Shown: positions 8,093 through 15,563, counted from the first letter of the stretch. The stretch is 46,235 nt of DNA from Gemmatimonadaceae bacterium (GCA_020853635.1 JADYYN010000101.1:1-46235), one strand, 5' to 3'. Notes: generated by a model from the sequence alone, not told the origin. Numbers and translations are program-made.

Positions 8093-8395
8093 ATGGCCAA
8101 GAAGCTCGACCCGATCCATCCCGGCGAAGTGTTGCTCGCGGACTTCCTTGAGCCGCTCGACGTCTCGCAGTATCGTCTCGCGCACAGCATCAGCGTGCCG
8201 CCACGGCGCATCAATGAGATCGTGCATGGCAAGCGGGCGGTCACGGCGGACACCGCGCTCCGACTCGCGCGCTTCTTCGGCACGTCGGCGCAGTTCTGGC
8301 TCAACCTTCAGGCGCGTTACGACCTTGAGAGCGAGCGCGATCGGCTCGGTGCGCGCCTGAAGAGTGAGGTTGAAGTCTTCGCCGGGGCAGGCTGA
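8093..8395 (+). CDS. higA: HigA-family antitoxin (XRE-type HTH), orphan
   Basis: The 100-residue product starts MAKKLDPIHPGEVLLADFLE, then SQYRLAHSISVPPRRINEI and a GKRAVTADTALRLARFFGTS helix, the complete HigA/VapI helix-turn-helix, ending QFWLNLQARYDLE as usual. It has a strong ribosome binding site (AGGAGGT). HigA binds HigB and represses the operon. Its partner is reduced to a C-terminal stub immediately upstream, so this is now an orphan. It could still regulate DNA or neutralise a related toxin elsewhere in the genome; that is inference. Confidence 0.92.
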   Translation: MAKKLDPIHPGEVLLADFLEPLDVSQYRLAHSISVPPRRINEIVHGKRAVTADTALRLARFFGTSAQFWLNLQARYDLESERDRLGARLKSEVEVFAGAG

Positions 8396-8417
8396 CGGCG
8401 GTTGGTGCAGACCGCCG
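8396..8417 (+). terminator. candidate hairpin terminator after higA
   Basis: A 7-bp stem (cggcggt 8396-8402, accgccg 8411-8417) with an 8-base loop begins directly after the higA stop codon. There is no T-tract, so termination is only suggested by position and stem strength. Confidence 0.3.
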
Positions 8418-8448
8418 CCCCGTCGCATCTTACCCAGGCCCTCCGCTC

Positions 8449-8853
8449 GTGATTGCCACTGGCGCCCTCGCAATCGTGGTGACTGCCGCGCTCTACCTCC
8501 TCGCGCTGGGCGGCAGCGCGCTCGTGCGGCCGGCAGTCGCGCGACGGTTCCTCAGTGGGCACGCCACAACGCAGCCCCTGCACTTTCTCGAGCTCGCGCT
8601 GCGCATCGTGGCGGGCGCTGCGTTCGTCGTTTCCGCGCCGCGCCTCGCGCTCGGGGATGCGGTCGCCGTGCTCGGCTGGGTACTCGTCGGGACGTCGCTG
8701 GTGCTGGCACTTGTTCCCTGGCGCCTGCACCAGCGCTTCGCCGCCTGGTCCGTCCCACAGGCGCTCGAGTATCTGCCGCTGATCGGCGTGGCGTCGCTCG
8801 CCGGTGGACTCGGCCTCATTGCGGCGGTCGTCCTGCCGCTCGTGACCGCCTAG
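8449..8853 (+). CDS. small integral membrane protein
   Basis: The GTG start gives a 134-residue, almost wholly hydrophobic protein. Spans are visible at about residues 3-26, 46-66, 70-90 and 106-132, with short basic loops (RPAVARRFLSGH, PWRLHQRF), so four transmembrane helices are likely. No catalytic motif or family is recognised. It is a single gene between the HigA remnant locus and a micro-ORF. No clear ribosome binding site decides the start. Confidence 0.65.
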   Translation: MIATGALAIVVTAALYLLALGGSALVRPAVARRFLSGHATTQPLHFLELALRIVAGAAFVVSAPRLALGDAVAVLGWVLVGTSLVLALVPWRLHQRFAAWSVPQALEYLPLIGVASLAGGLGLIAAVVLPLVTA

Positions 8854-8955
8854 CGAGGCTGGAACGGTCGCCGCGCGCCGTGCGTGGCATTATTCTCTCC
8901 CCACATCCCATCGGTACGCTCACCGCAGCACCACTTCGCACGACGGAGATCACCA

Positions 8956-9042
8956 GTGAAGGACGGATCGAAGAAGTTCACCCTCGGCATGGTCCTTGGA
9001 ATCGCCGTGGGAACGCTCCTGTATCGCCTACTCTTCGGCTGA
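8956..9042 (+). CDS. 28-residue membrane micro-protein
   Basis: The GTG-initiated frame encodes MKDGSKKFTLGMVLGIAVG followed by TLLYRLLFG: a basic N-terminus and one hydrophobic helix. GGAG lies 8 bases upstream of the GTG. The strong charge-then-helix layout and the ribosome binding site argue it is real, though it is below usual annotation length. It lies between a membrane protein gene and the MazEF locus. Confidence 0.45.
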   Translation: MKDGSKKFTLGMVLGIAVGTLLYRLLFG

Positions 9043-9137
9043 GACGCCCCACCACAACTTGATGCTCGCGTGACCCCAGTGACTTCCGCGCGGCCACCGG
9101 CGTGATTACATTGTGGGTACCGACTTCCGGAGCTCGA

Positions 9138-9377
9138 ATGAAGACCCGCCTCGTACGCATCGGCAACTCCCGCGGCCTCCGCCTCCCCAAGCCCCTGCTC
9201 GAGCAGGCTGGCCTCGAGGATGAGGTCGAGATCCGCGTCGAAGCCGGCGCCCTGGTCATCGCGCCCGTCGCGACCGCGCGCGCGGGCTGGGCCGAGGCGG
9301 CCGCCAAGTTCGGGCCGAGCGGGCTCCTCGATGCCCCGTCGGCCACCCGCTTCGACGACGAGGCGTGGGCGTGGTAG
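9138..9377 (+). CDS. mazE: MazE/AbrB-family antitoxin
   Basis: The 79-residue product starts MKTRLVRIGNSRGLRLPKPL and continues LEDEVEIRVEAGALVI, the swapped-hairpin AbrB/MazE DNA-binding domain. The acidic, Trp-containing C-terminal tail (RFDDEAWAW) is the part expected to wrap the toxin. The ATG is chosen over an upstream in-frame GTG because the domain begins at once. The gene overlaps the toxin start by 13 bases. A TACATT box about 30 bases upstream could be the -10 element; autorepression is typical for the family. Confidence 0.87.
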   Translation: MKTRLVRIGNSRGLRLPKPLLEQAGLEDEVEIRVEAGALVIAPVATARAGWAEAAAKFGPSGLLDAPSATRFDDEAWAW

Positions 9378-9703
9378 GCGTCCCCGTCCGTCGCGGCGAC
9401 GTCTGGCTCGTCCAGTTGAATCCCACGCGGGGCCGCGAGATCCGGAAAACGCGACCCTGCGTCGTCGTTTCGCCCGATGAGCTGAACGCGCACATGGGCA
9501 CCTTCATCGTCGCGCCGCTCACCACCGGCAGCCATCCGTACCCGTTCCGCATCGCGGTGCGCTTCGGCGGGAAGGACGGCCACGTCGTCCTCGACCAGCT
9601 CCGCACCGTCGACCGAGAGCGATTGGTCAAGCGCGTCGGCGCGTTGACGGCGACGACGTTGGGCAAAGCCCTCAACGTGCTCGGCGAGATGTTTCGCGCG
9701 TGA
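9365..9703 (+). CDS. mazF: MazF/PemK-family endoribonuclease toxin
   Basis: The product is about 112 residues and contains RRGDVWLVQLNPTRGREI, RKTRPCVVVSPDELN, FIVAPLTTG and GHVVLDQLRTVDRERLVKRVG, all hallmarks of MazF/PemK/Kid toxins, which cut single-stranded mRNA at short sites. The Arg of RP-C-V-V-SP and the Thr/Ser of APLTTG are conserved. The gene is complete and translationally coupled to the antitoxin. The start may be GTG at 9365 or one two codons later. It overlaps the following gene by GTGA. Confidence 0.92.
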   Translation: MGVVGVPVRRGDVWLVQLNPTRGREIRKTRPCVVVSPDELNAHMGTFIVAPLTTGSHPYPFRIAVRFGGKDGHVVLDQLRTVDRERLVKRVGALTATTLGKALNVLGEMFRA

Positions 9704-10515
9704 ATGCACGCTCACGATTCGGGCTGCCGATAGCCGGGTTGGTCGCGCTCGTCGTGGTCGCTGCAATCGTGCGCTTCCGGTCCGCGGCACCGGATTCCGC
9801 TCCAGTGCCGTCCGCCAGCGTCACGTCCGCGTCGCCCGCCGACAGGAGTCCGGGCCCGGCGCGCGATCGAACCCTCGCCGAGCTTGAGCGCGCCTACGGG
9901 GCCGCTTTAGCAGCGAAAGACATCGGTGCCCTCGTTGCGCTGGACCGCGAGGTGGAGGCGTGGGTCGCGCGGCTCAACCACTCGCGCTACCAGGCTGCCG
10001 TGCAGTCTGACAGCTTGTACGGGGAGTTCACCGAGCGGAGCGGCACGCTGGGGATTGGACGCAACGGCTTCGATTCGGGGGAGGGCGAATACGATGGTCG
10101 AATCCTGGCCGCGGCCCACACACTGAACCCGAACTCGGCGTGGCGCGCGCACACGCTCTGGTCGCAGATCTTCACCGTGGGCAACTACGGGCCGCCCGAC
10201 TTGGCCATGGTGCGGCAGTATCTCCGCGAGTTCCCGTCAGGCCCGTTCGCCGCCGACGCGGCGGAGATGGCGGGCACGTTCTATCACGACCTCTACATGA
10301 CGTTGCGCGACAGCACCGGCGACGGCAGCTGGTGCGTGGATCACCTGATCACGAAGGCGCCGCGTTCCGTGCAGATCGCGCTCGCGCGCGACAGCGCACT
10401 CGCGTACCTGGATATCGCGCTGCGGCTTGCACCGTCCAGTGGTCTGGCGCTTGACGCTCGGACGCGTGTGGCCGAGGGGGCGAAGCCGGGTACGCGTTAC
10501 CACTGTCCCGACTAA
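9700..10515 (+). CDS. membrane-anchored protein of unknown function
   Basis: The 271-residue product has an N-terminal membrane anchor (LPIAGLVALVVVAAIVRF, about residues 9-26), a Pro/Ser/Ala-rich linker (30-55) and a helical periplasmic region. The repeated 'LA.L...Y..AL' and 'ALAYLDIALRLAPSSGLALDARTRVAE' texture suggests degenerate TPR helices, but no full repeat can be assigned. Two cysteines (SWCVDH, YHCPD) could pair. The GTG start overlaps the MazF stop by four bases, so it may be co-translated, though a role in the toxin system is not implied. Confidence 0.65.
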   Translation: MNARSRFGLPIAGLVALVVVAAIVRFRSAAPDSAPVPSASVTSASPADRSPGPARDRTLAELERAYGAALAAKDIGALVALDREVEAWVARLNHSRYQAAVQSDSLYGEFTERSGTLGIGRNGFDSGEGEYDGRILAAAHTLNPNSAWRAHTLWSQIFTVGNYGPPDLAMVRQYLREFPSGPFAADAAEMAGTFYHDLYMTLRDSTGDGSWCVDHLITKAPRSVQIALARDSALAYLDIALRLAPSSGLALDARTRVAEGAKPGTRYHCPD

Positions 10516-10599
10516 CGGCGCCGCCCGCTACATTCGCCTGATCACTCTCGACGATCAGCGCACCATCCACAACGCGTTCCCCGACCGGGGATTCACACC

Positions 10600-10818
10600 A
10601 TGAAGCTCAACTACCACGCCGATACCGATTCGCTCTACATCGACCTCTCCGAGCGAACGAGCGTCGAGAGTCGCGAGATCTCAGAGGGCGTCGTGCTCGA
10701 CTACGACGCCGCCGGGAACCTTGTCGGCATCGACATCGACAATGCGAGCACCAAGGTCGCGCTCCAGCGCCTCGTGGTGAACCGGCTGCCGGGTGAGCTC
10801 GAGCGCATCGCGGGCTAG
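10600..10818 (+). CDS. DUF2283 domain protein
   Basis: The 72-residue product starts MKLNYHADTDSLYIDLSERT and continues EISEGVVLDYDAAGNLVGIDIDNAS, the DUF2283 signature (Y-x-D-S-L-Y-I...D-x-x-G-x-x-x-G-I-[DE]-I). The fold is small and the biochemical role unproven. DUF2283 genes often sit beside DUF4258-type toxins; no such partner is visible here, although the gene lies in a toxin-antitoxin-rich stretch. A strong hairpin follows the stop codon. Confidence 0.87.
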   Translation: MKLNYHADTDSLYIDLSERTSVESREISEGVVLDYDAAGNLVGIDIDNASTKVALQRLVVNRLPGELERIAG

Positions 10819-10823
10819 GCCAC

Positions 10824-10854
10824 GCGCAGCGGGTGCCCCTCACGCCCGCTGCGC
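10824..10854 (+). terminator. candidate terminator hairpin
   Basis: A perfect 10-bp GC-rich stem (gcgcagcggg 10824-10833, cccgctgcgc 10845-10854) with an 11-base loop starts 6 bases after the DUF2283 stop. No U-tract follows, which is common in GC-rich genomes. Confidence 0.5.
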
Positions 10855-10869
10855 CTCATCCGAGTATCC

Positions 10870-11187
10870 ATGACCACAAGCCTCCGCGAAAACCATCCGA
10901 GCCAGCCCACCTGGCCGATCTTCGCCGCGGCCCTCGTGCTCGCCGTCCTCGGCTTCTGGCCGAGCTTCTTCGCTGTCCTCTCCAAGACCCCGCTCCCACA
11001 TCACATCCACGGTTGGTCCGCCACCGCATGGATGTGCCTACCGCTGCTGCAGTACGCGCTGGTGCGGCGCATGTGGAAGCCGGCGCTGGCAATCCTCGTC
11101 GCCGTGACTGTGCTCGGGATCATGATCCCGGTGCTCGTGCCGGGTGCGGATTCGGTCGGGGACGTGCTGGGGTGGAGCGCGGCGTGA
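10870..11187 (+). CDS. membrane protein, possibly truncated
   Basis: The 105-residue product has about three hydrophobic segments (residues 17-37, 50-63, 72-95). The segment FFAVLSKTPLPHHIHGWSATAW followed by a Q in the next helix resembles the opening of a larger bacterial membrane family with an 'H[IL]HG..A..W' motif, usually around 200 residues with a following LHRR.G block. That block is absent here and the protein ends early, so a C-terminal truncation is possible. The assignment is from memory and tentative. Confidence 0.5.
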   Translation: MTTSLRENHPSQPTWPIFAAALVLAVLGFWPSFFAVLSKTPLPHHIHGWSATAWMCLPLLQYALVRRMWKPALAILVAVTVLGIMIPVLVPGADSVGDVLGWSAA

Positions 11188-11230
11188 CCGGGACGCTGTG
11201 CGCCGTAGTTCCAATGAGAGGATTTCCTGA

Positions 11231-11500
11231 ATGTCTGAGTACTCGTTCGACGATAGCTTCATGGCCTCACTCCCGCTGGCAGAACAGGCCGCGATGGTCG
11301 CGGTGTTCGCGTATCTCAACGGCGGGGCGCTTGAGCCCGCAGTGGCTGCCCTCAACGCGCTCGCCGATGTGCCCCCCACCCGTGGCGACTCGGCGGAGTC
11401 CGAGGAGTCCGACGACGTGTTGCTGGGGATCGATATGTCGGGGCTGAGTCCGGAGCAGCACGAACGGTTCGCGGCGCTGATGGCCGCCTTCGAGGAGTAG
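11231..11500 (+). CDS. small acidic protein of unknown function
   Basis: The 89-residue product starts MSEYSFDDSFMASLPLAEQ. It is strongly acidic, mostly helical, with an acidic low-complexity middle (DSAESEESDD) and a short C-terminal helix (SPEQHERFAALMAAFEE). AGAGGA lies about 10 bases before the ATG. There is no signal peptide. The next gene begins three bases after its stop, so the pair may be co-transcribed. No family is recognised; it could be a small adaptor or antitoxin-like protein, but nothing shows this. Confidence 0.55.
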   Translation: MSEYSFDDSFMASLPLAEQAAMVAVFAYLNGGALEPAVAALNALADVPPTRGDSAESEESDDVLLGIDMSGLSPEQHERFAALMAAFEE

Positions 11501-11503
11501 CGC

Positions 11504-12577
11504 ATGGCATTGAGAAGCGGGCTCGAATCTTTCGCTGTGTGCGCGCTGCTGTCGCTCAGCGCCTGTGAACGCGACTCCACACCGCGCGCGCCGGCGCTCG
11601 AGCTCGTTCCTGCGGGAGTCGTGGAACTCGAGGAGCCGGAGAACTCGCCGCTCGGAATGACCGGCGGCTTCGCACGCACAGCCTCCGGCGACTATCTCGT
11701 GTCCGACCGCCAGCGCGGAGTGGTGTTGCTGTTCACCGCCGAGGGGCGACGTGCGGCCGAGCTCGGACGACGCGGCAGCGGTCCAGGCGAGTGGGAGTCT
11801 GGACCGTTTGGCATCTACGTGTTCGATGACTCGACGCTCGCGGTGAGTGACGGGAGCCTGTTGAAGGTGTTCCCGCTCGCGCGTCCCACCGATGCCTGGG
11901 TCCGCTCGCAGTCGCCGATGTCCACCGCCTTCGCCGCCGGCAACGGTGTCGTGTTCGCGCGGCGCATCGATCGGTCACAGCGCTCCACCCTCGCTCGGTT
12001 CCGTGGGCCGGCGGACTCCGTCGAGTTCGGCGGTCCGTTTCCCAGCCAGGTGGGTCGCAGCCAGATGGTCGACATGATGCTCGTGTTCGTCGCGGCGACT
12101 TCGCTCGGAGGTGACTCGCTCGCGGTGTTCACCCAAGGTTCGGACTACCTCTTCATCGGCTCGTTCGCGGGACCGTTCGACAGCCTGCACATCCCACCGG
12201 TCACGCGACGGGGCGCAATGCCCGAGGTGCTCGGCGCCGTGCGTGACGACGACCCTGAGTCCGGCATGAAGGCCGCGTATAAGGCGTCGTACCCGCTCGG
12301 CGTGCATCGGGTCGGTGCGACCGACGCGGTCGCGATGCTCACGCTCGACCAGGAGTTCCTCGGTGATCGCATGACGGGAACGCTGAACGTCGCGGTGGCG
12401 AACGTCAGGTCGCGAATCGCCTGCGGCGAAGTCCGCGTGCCGGTCGATGCGGATCCGCAGCCGTGGGCGGTGGTGGCGGGTGATACGCTGTACGTGTTCT
12501 CGCACGAGATCGACTCGACGGCGGTGCGGAGTCAGCCGCGGGTGCGGAAGTTCAGGATGGTCATGCAGGGGTGCTGA
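11504..12577 (+). CDS. six-bladed beta-propeller lipoprotein
   Basis: The 357-residue product has a signal peptide ending LSLSAC (lipid attachment). After the anchor come repeated blade-like units: GDYLVSDRQRGVVLLF, then GRRGSGPGEWESGPFGI, DSTLAVSDGSLLKVF and later GDSLAVF and GDTLYVFS. The G.G.GPGEF-like turn is typical of the '6-bladed beta-propeller' proteins abundant in Gemmatimonadota and Bacteroidota, whose function is mostly unknown (surface binding is presumed). It resembles the other propeller lipoprotein at 32.8 kb. It follows the acidic protein gene by 3 bases. Confidence 0.75.
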   Translation: MALRSGLESFAVCALLSLSACERDSTPRAPALELVPAGVVELEEPENSPLGMTGGFARTASGDYLVSDRQRGVVLLFTAEGRRAAELGRRGSGPGEWESGPFGIYVFDDSTLAVSDGSLLKVFPLARPTDAWVRSQSPMSTAFAAGNGVVFARRIDRSQRSTLARFRGPADSVEFGGPFPSQVGRSQMVDMMLVFVAATSLGGDSLAVFTQGSDYLFIGSFAGPFDSLHIPPVTRRGAMPEVLGAVRDDDPESGMKAAYKASYPLGVHRVGATDAVAMLTLDQEFLGDRMTGTLNVAVANVRSRIACGEVRVPVDADPQPWAVVAGDTLYVFSHEIDSTAVRSQPRVRKFRMVMQGC

Positions 12578-12621
12578 GCAAGGGTGCGCGGCGACTTCCC
12601 GCCGAACGATAAGAGGCCCGA

Positions 12622-13413
12622 GTGACGGAGAGCCGCCACGTCCACGAAGAACTCAGCGCGCCCGCGCTCCACGTGCTCCACCTGCTTCGGTTCCGGCACG
12701 GGCGGAGCGCTGTGCGTCCTCAGATCGGATCCACGTTCGTCGCGCGCGTTGGTTGGCAGGATGCGACGGTACGCGCCTCCGGAGCGTTCGCATACTTCCT
12801 TGGCGGCCGCCTTGATGTCTGGTCGCTGCAGGGGGAGACCAGTTCCTTCGCGGCGGCTCAGGTCCGTCCAAACTGGTTCACACGGGGATTCGGGCATCTC
12901 GCCGGTCTCGCATTGGTCACGGCGGTGCTGCGGACGTTCTCCTCGCGCTACCTGCCGATCACGGCCGGCCACGTCGTGACGCTGATCGCTCTCGCCGGTC
13001 TGTGGGCCCTCGGACGGTGGCAGACCAAGCGCGACGCGACGCCGCTGCTTGCGATGTGGCAGGAGCTCGTCCGGGACGTGAAGAACCTCGGAGGCAAGTT
13101 GCCGGAGACGTTTCACTTGCCGGCCACCGAAGTCGCTTTGCTCGTCGATCACAACTGGATGCATCGCGTCTGGCTACTTCGCGCAAGAGGGACGGTGCAC
13201 GTCGTGCAGTACGTCGGCGTCGGAGCCAATTGGGATGGCATCGATATCGACGGTACCTTGGTAGCGAAGGAGAAGAGCACCTGGCTGCGAACACAACAGC
13301 TGCAGGCTCGTCTCGATGACGTCTCGCTCGCGATCGCGGTGCGGAAGTGGCCCTGGGTGACCGTCCGCGGGATCACGCTGACGCTCGATGGTGGGGCGAT
13401 CTACGAGGAGTAG
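12622..13413 (+). CDS. membrane protein of unknown function
   Basis: The GTG start gives 263 residues. After a soluble N-terminal ~90 residues, two hydrophobic segments (about residues 92-106 and 114-132) form a hairpin in the membrane, followed by a ~130-residue C-terminal domain with strands such as VHVVQYVGVG and IDIDGTLVAK. No catalytic motif is seen and no family is recognised. It lies between two lipoprotein genes. Confidence 0.62.
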   Translation: MTESRHVHEELSAPALHVLHLLRFRHGRSAVRPQIGSTFVARVGWQDATVRASGAFAYFLGGRLDVWSLQGETSSFAAAQVRPNWFTRGFGHLAGLALVTAVLRTFSSRYLPITAGHVVTLIALAGLWALGRWQTKRDATPLLAMWQELVRDVKNLGGKLPETFHLPATEVALLVDHNWMHRVWLLRARGTVHVVQYVGVGANWDGIDIDGTLVAKEKSTWLRTQQLQARLDDVSLAIAVRKWPWVTVRGITLTLDGGAIYEE

Positions 13414-13474
13414 ATCAGGATCCGCGAGCGGGTACCTGGAATGACGCATGCCCTGTCACGCCGGACCGTACAGC

Positions 13475-13484
13475 GGGGTAGAAT
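13475..13484 (+). promoter_or_regulatory. candidate -10 element, leaderless start
   Basis: The sequence ggggtagaat contains TAGAAT ending 7 bases before the GTG that begins the next lipoprotein signal peptide. That spacing would put transcription initiation at or next to the start codon. A similar ggggtattct lies at 15078-15087. No clear -35 is visible. Confidence 0.35.
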
Positions 13485-13491
13485 ATCTGAC

Positions 13492-13932
13492 GTGCCGACC
13501 GCAAGACTCCACCGCACACACCGCGCCGTGACCCTCGCACTCGCCGCGCTGCTGCTCGGCGCATGCGAGAGCGCCGAGCAGCCGACCGTCGAGCCCGAGA
13601 CGTGGCGGCGCTATAACCTGGTCCGGTTCGACACGTCGGCGCTACCAGCGGTGATCGTCGCCAACGGCGCCGATACAACCTACCTGGCCGGCGGAAGGCT
13701 TGAGTTTCGTGTCGACGGGTCGGCGGCGATGCACTCGGACTACCTGTACTCCGGTCACGCGGACACGGTGAGCAACGTCTGGCTCAGCGAGTACTCGCTC
13801 GGTCCCGATTCGCTCTACTGGGGCGCGATGCGCATTGCCTTGGTCGACACGACACTGGCGCTCAGCAGACGTATTCCTCCTCTCGGGGCATTGCACTATC
13901 GCCTCGACCCGACCTCGCGACTGGCGCCCTGA
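13492..13932 (+). CDS. lipoprotein of unknown function
   Basis: The GTG start gives MPTARLHRTHRAVTLALAALLLGAC, a strong lipoprotein signal (lipobox LGAC); an upstream in-frame ATG would add 17 residues before it. The 146-residue product's mature region is beta-rich (YLAGGRLEFRVDGSAAM, YLYSGHADTV), similar in texture to small META/lipocalin-like lipoproteins. This is only a fold impression. No ribosome binding site is visible, but a TAGAAT box just upstream suggests a leaderless transcript. Confidence 0.68.
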   Translation: MPTARLHRTHRAVTLALAALLLGACESAEQPTVEPETWRRYNLVRFDTSALPAVIVANGADTTYLAGGRLEFRVDGSAAMHSDYLYSGHADTVSNVWLSEYSLGPDSLYWGAMRIALVDTTLALSRRIPPLGALHYRLDPTSRLAP

Positions 13933-14013
13933 ACGCGCTCCCGAGTACCATGTGGCGATGGTTCAAGGCTTCGTCACTGAATTCAACTGCTCGCGGTCGG
14001 AAGGCCGACATCC

Positions 14014-14484
14014 ATGCCGCTGCCACTCCGCTCGTTGAAGCACATCCTCGCGCGCTTGCCGTTCACCGCACTGCCCGTCGGCGCCCAGGCCGCGAGTGCG
14101 CACGCGCTCGGCGCGCTCGGGCCGTCCAAGGTGTCGCGCTGCGAAGTGTCGCGGGACCGCGTGCTGCCGTTCCCGTTCCCGAATCCGGTGATGATGACAT
14201 TCGTACTCCTGGAGCCCTCGGCGCCGAGCGCCAGGTCGCCTTCGCAGCGGAGTCCGCTGCGTACGATCATCGCTGGTTTCACCCAGGAGGGGGAGCCGCT
14301 TACGTACACTGAGATCGTCATGGACTCGACGGCGGATCCCCAAGTGCAGATGCCGCAGTTGCGACGGGATGCCCGCGGGGTGTACTCGGGGACGCGGAGT
14401 GCGCGGGTTGCGTCCGCGGGCGCGTCGCCGAGCACCGCCCTTGCCCACCGCAACGACCCCGCCCCAGATTGCACTCATGTCTGA
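14014..14484 (+). CDS. hypothetical protein, doubtful
   Basis: The frame encodes 156 residues starting MPLPLRSLKHILARLPFTALP with a weak signal-like start. The central part (TIIAGFTQEGEPLTYTEIVMDS, then VQMPQLRRDARGVYSG) looks protein-like, whereas both ends are low-complexity. It may be a diverged or frameshifted secreted protein; the opposite strand also has open frames of similar length. It overlaps the start of the next antitoxin gene by 8 bases. Confidence 0.35.
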   Translation: MPLPLRSLKHILARLPFTALPVGAQAASAHALGALGPSKVSRCEVSRDRVLPFPFPNPVMMTFVLLEPSAPSARSPSQRSPLRTIIAGFTQEGEPLTYTEIVMDSTADPQVQMPQLRRDARGVYSGTRSARVASAGASPSTALAHRNDPAPDCTHV

Positions 14485-14725
14485 GCCGACGCTCTACCTC
14501 CAGTCCCTTCGAAAACTCAGCGTCGCTGAGCGGATCCAGCTCGTCGAGGATCTGTGGGACTCGATTGCCGAGGAGGCACCAGACGATGCGTTCCCGATCT
14601 CTGCGGAACTGGGCGCAGAGTTGGACCGCCGGCTCGCGGAAGCAGACGCCGATCCGCACGGTGGATTGGAGTGGAGCGCCGTTCGGCGCGCGATCGAGGC
14701 TCGGACGCTTCGTCTCGAGCCGTGA
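14477..14725 (+). CDS. addiction-module antitoxin (TIGR02574-like)
   Basis: The 82-residue product reads LSVAERIQLVEDLWDSIAEE, then a central AELGAELDRRLAEADADPHGGLEW and a short basic C-terminus. This is the usual pattern of the small 'putative addiction module component' proteins paired with RelE/ParE toxins. These are mostly helical antitoxins. The gene is complete and its stop overlaps the toxin start by GTGA. The ATG is chosen because the conserved region begins at once. Family recognition is by pattern, not search. Confidence 0.82.
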   Translation: MSEPTLYLQSLRKLSVAERIQLVEDLWDSIAEEAPDDAFPISAELGAELDRRLAEADADPHGGLEWSAVRRAIEARTLRLEP

Positions 14726-15033
14726 GCTCAAGCGCGCGACGGCTCATGATTCGCCCACAAGCCGCGTTCGAGATGAACGCGGCTTTTGACTGGTACGAAC
14801 AGCAGCGGGCTGGCCTGGGCTACGAGTTCCTTCGGGCGCTCGACGCGGCCCTCGCCGCGCTCGCGCGCGAGCCGCTCCTCCGACGCGAAGTTCGTCCCGG
14901 CGTCCGACGCGCGTTGCTGCGCCGATTCCCGTATGGCGTGTTCTTCGGCGTCAGCGAGACGGCAGTGATCGTGCTCGCAGTCCTGCACCACCGTCGAACG
15001 CCTCACCGCTGGCCTCGTCGCGCGGGCGGGTGA
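14722..15033 (+). CDS. RelE/ParE-family toxin
   Basis: The product is up to 103 residues: IRPQAAFEMNAAFDWYEQQ, GLGYEFLRALDAALAALARE, then RRALLRRFPYGVFFGVSE and VIVLAVLHHRRTPHRW. The A..D...WYE...GLG..F motif and the RRFPY.V.F...ILAV.H..R ending are characteristic of ParE-like toxins of the RelE superfamily. GTG overlaps the antitoxin stop by four bases; an internal ATG eight codons later is an alternative start. It appears complete and probably functional with its antitoxin. Confidence 0.88.
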   Translation: MSSSARRLMIRPQAAFEMNAAFDWYEQQRAGLGYEFLRALDAALAALAREPLLRREVRPGVRRALLRRFPYGVFFGVSETAVIVLAVLHHRRTPHRWPRRAGG

Positions 15034-15143
15034 CGGCAGCTTGTGTGACCGGCGCCCGTGACGGCCTCCGCGAAAACGGGGTATTCTCGGTCAGCATGCG
15101 TTCGGGTGGGCCGTCACTTCATCATCACTGGAGCGGTCTTGCG

Positions 15144-15554
15144 ATGCCCTTCGCCAAACTGCGCCGCGCCCGCTCGACCCTCGCACTGGTCGCCACCGTC
15201 ACCGCGTGCAGCGGCCTCGACGAAGCGTGTACACTGATCGGCTGCCTCGCTGGACTCACGGTGAGTCTCTCCAGTGTGCCGATCGGTGCATACTCGGTGG
15301 AGGTGATCCCCGAGGGGCCGCCCGGCAACGCGAGGACGTATCGCGTCGACTGCGGCGGCTCCGCGCCATCGTGCGGATCGCAGGTCTACTTCCGCGATCT
15401 CTTCATCGAACGCGCACAGGTGCGCGTGGTCACCAGCCTTGGTACGGTCACGCAGTCGGTCGGACCGGTGACGTATGTGACCTCGTATCCCAATGGGCGG
15501 CAGTGCGAACCGGCTTGCCGGCGGGCGACGGTGAATGTTGGCGTCCCTGAGTAG
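15144..15554 (+). CDS. Cys-rich lipoprotein of unknown function
   Basis: The start MPFAKLRRARSTLALVATVTAC gives a lipoprotein signal (lipobox TVTAC), with GGAG about 9 bases upstream. The mature protein has at least six further cysteines (EACTLIGC, DCGGSAPSC, CEPAC), suggesting disulfides, and beta-strand texture (AYSVEVIPEG). An earlier in-frame ATG at 15096 lies 9 bases after a GTATTCT box and would make a leaderless mRNA with a longer signal; I cannot decide between them. Function is unknown. Confidence 0.62.
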   Translation: MPFAKLRRARSTLALVATVTACSGLDEACTLIGCLAGLTVSLSSVPIGAYSVEVIPEGPPGNARTYRVDCGGSAPSCGSQVYFRDLFIERAQVRVVTSLGTVTQSVGPVTYVTSYPNGRQCEPACRRATVNVGVPE

Positions 15555-15563
15555 CCCGGACGG

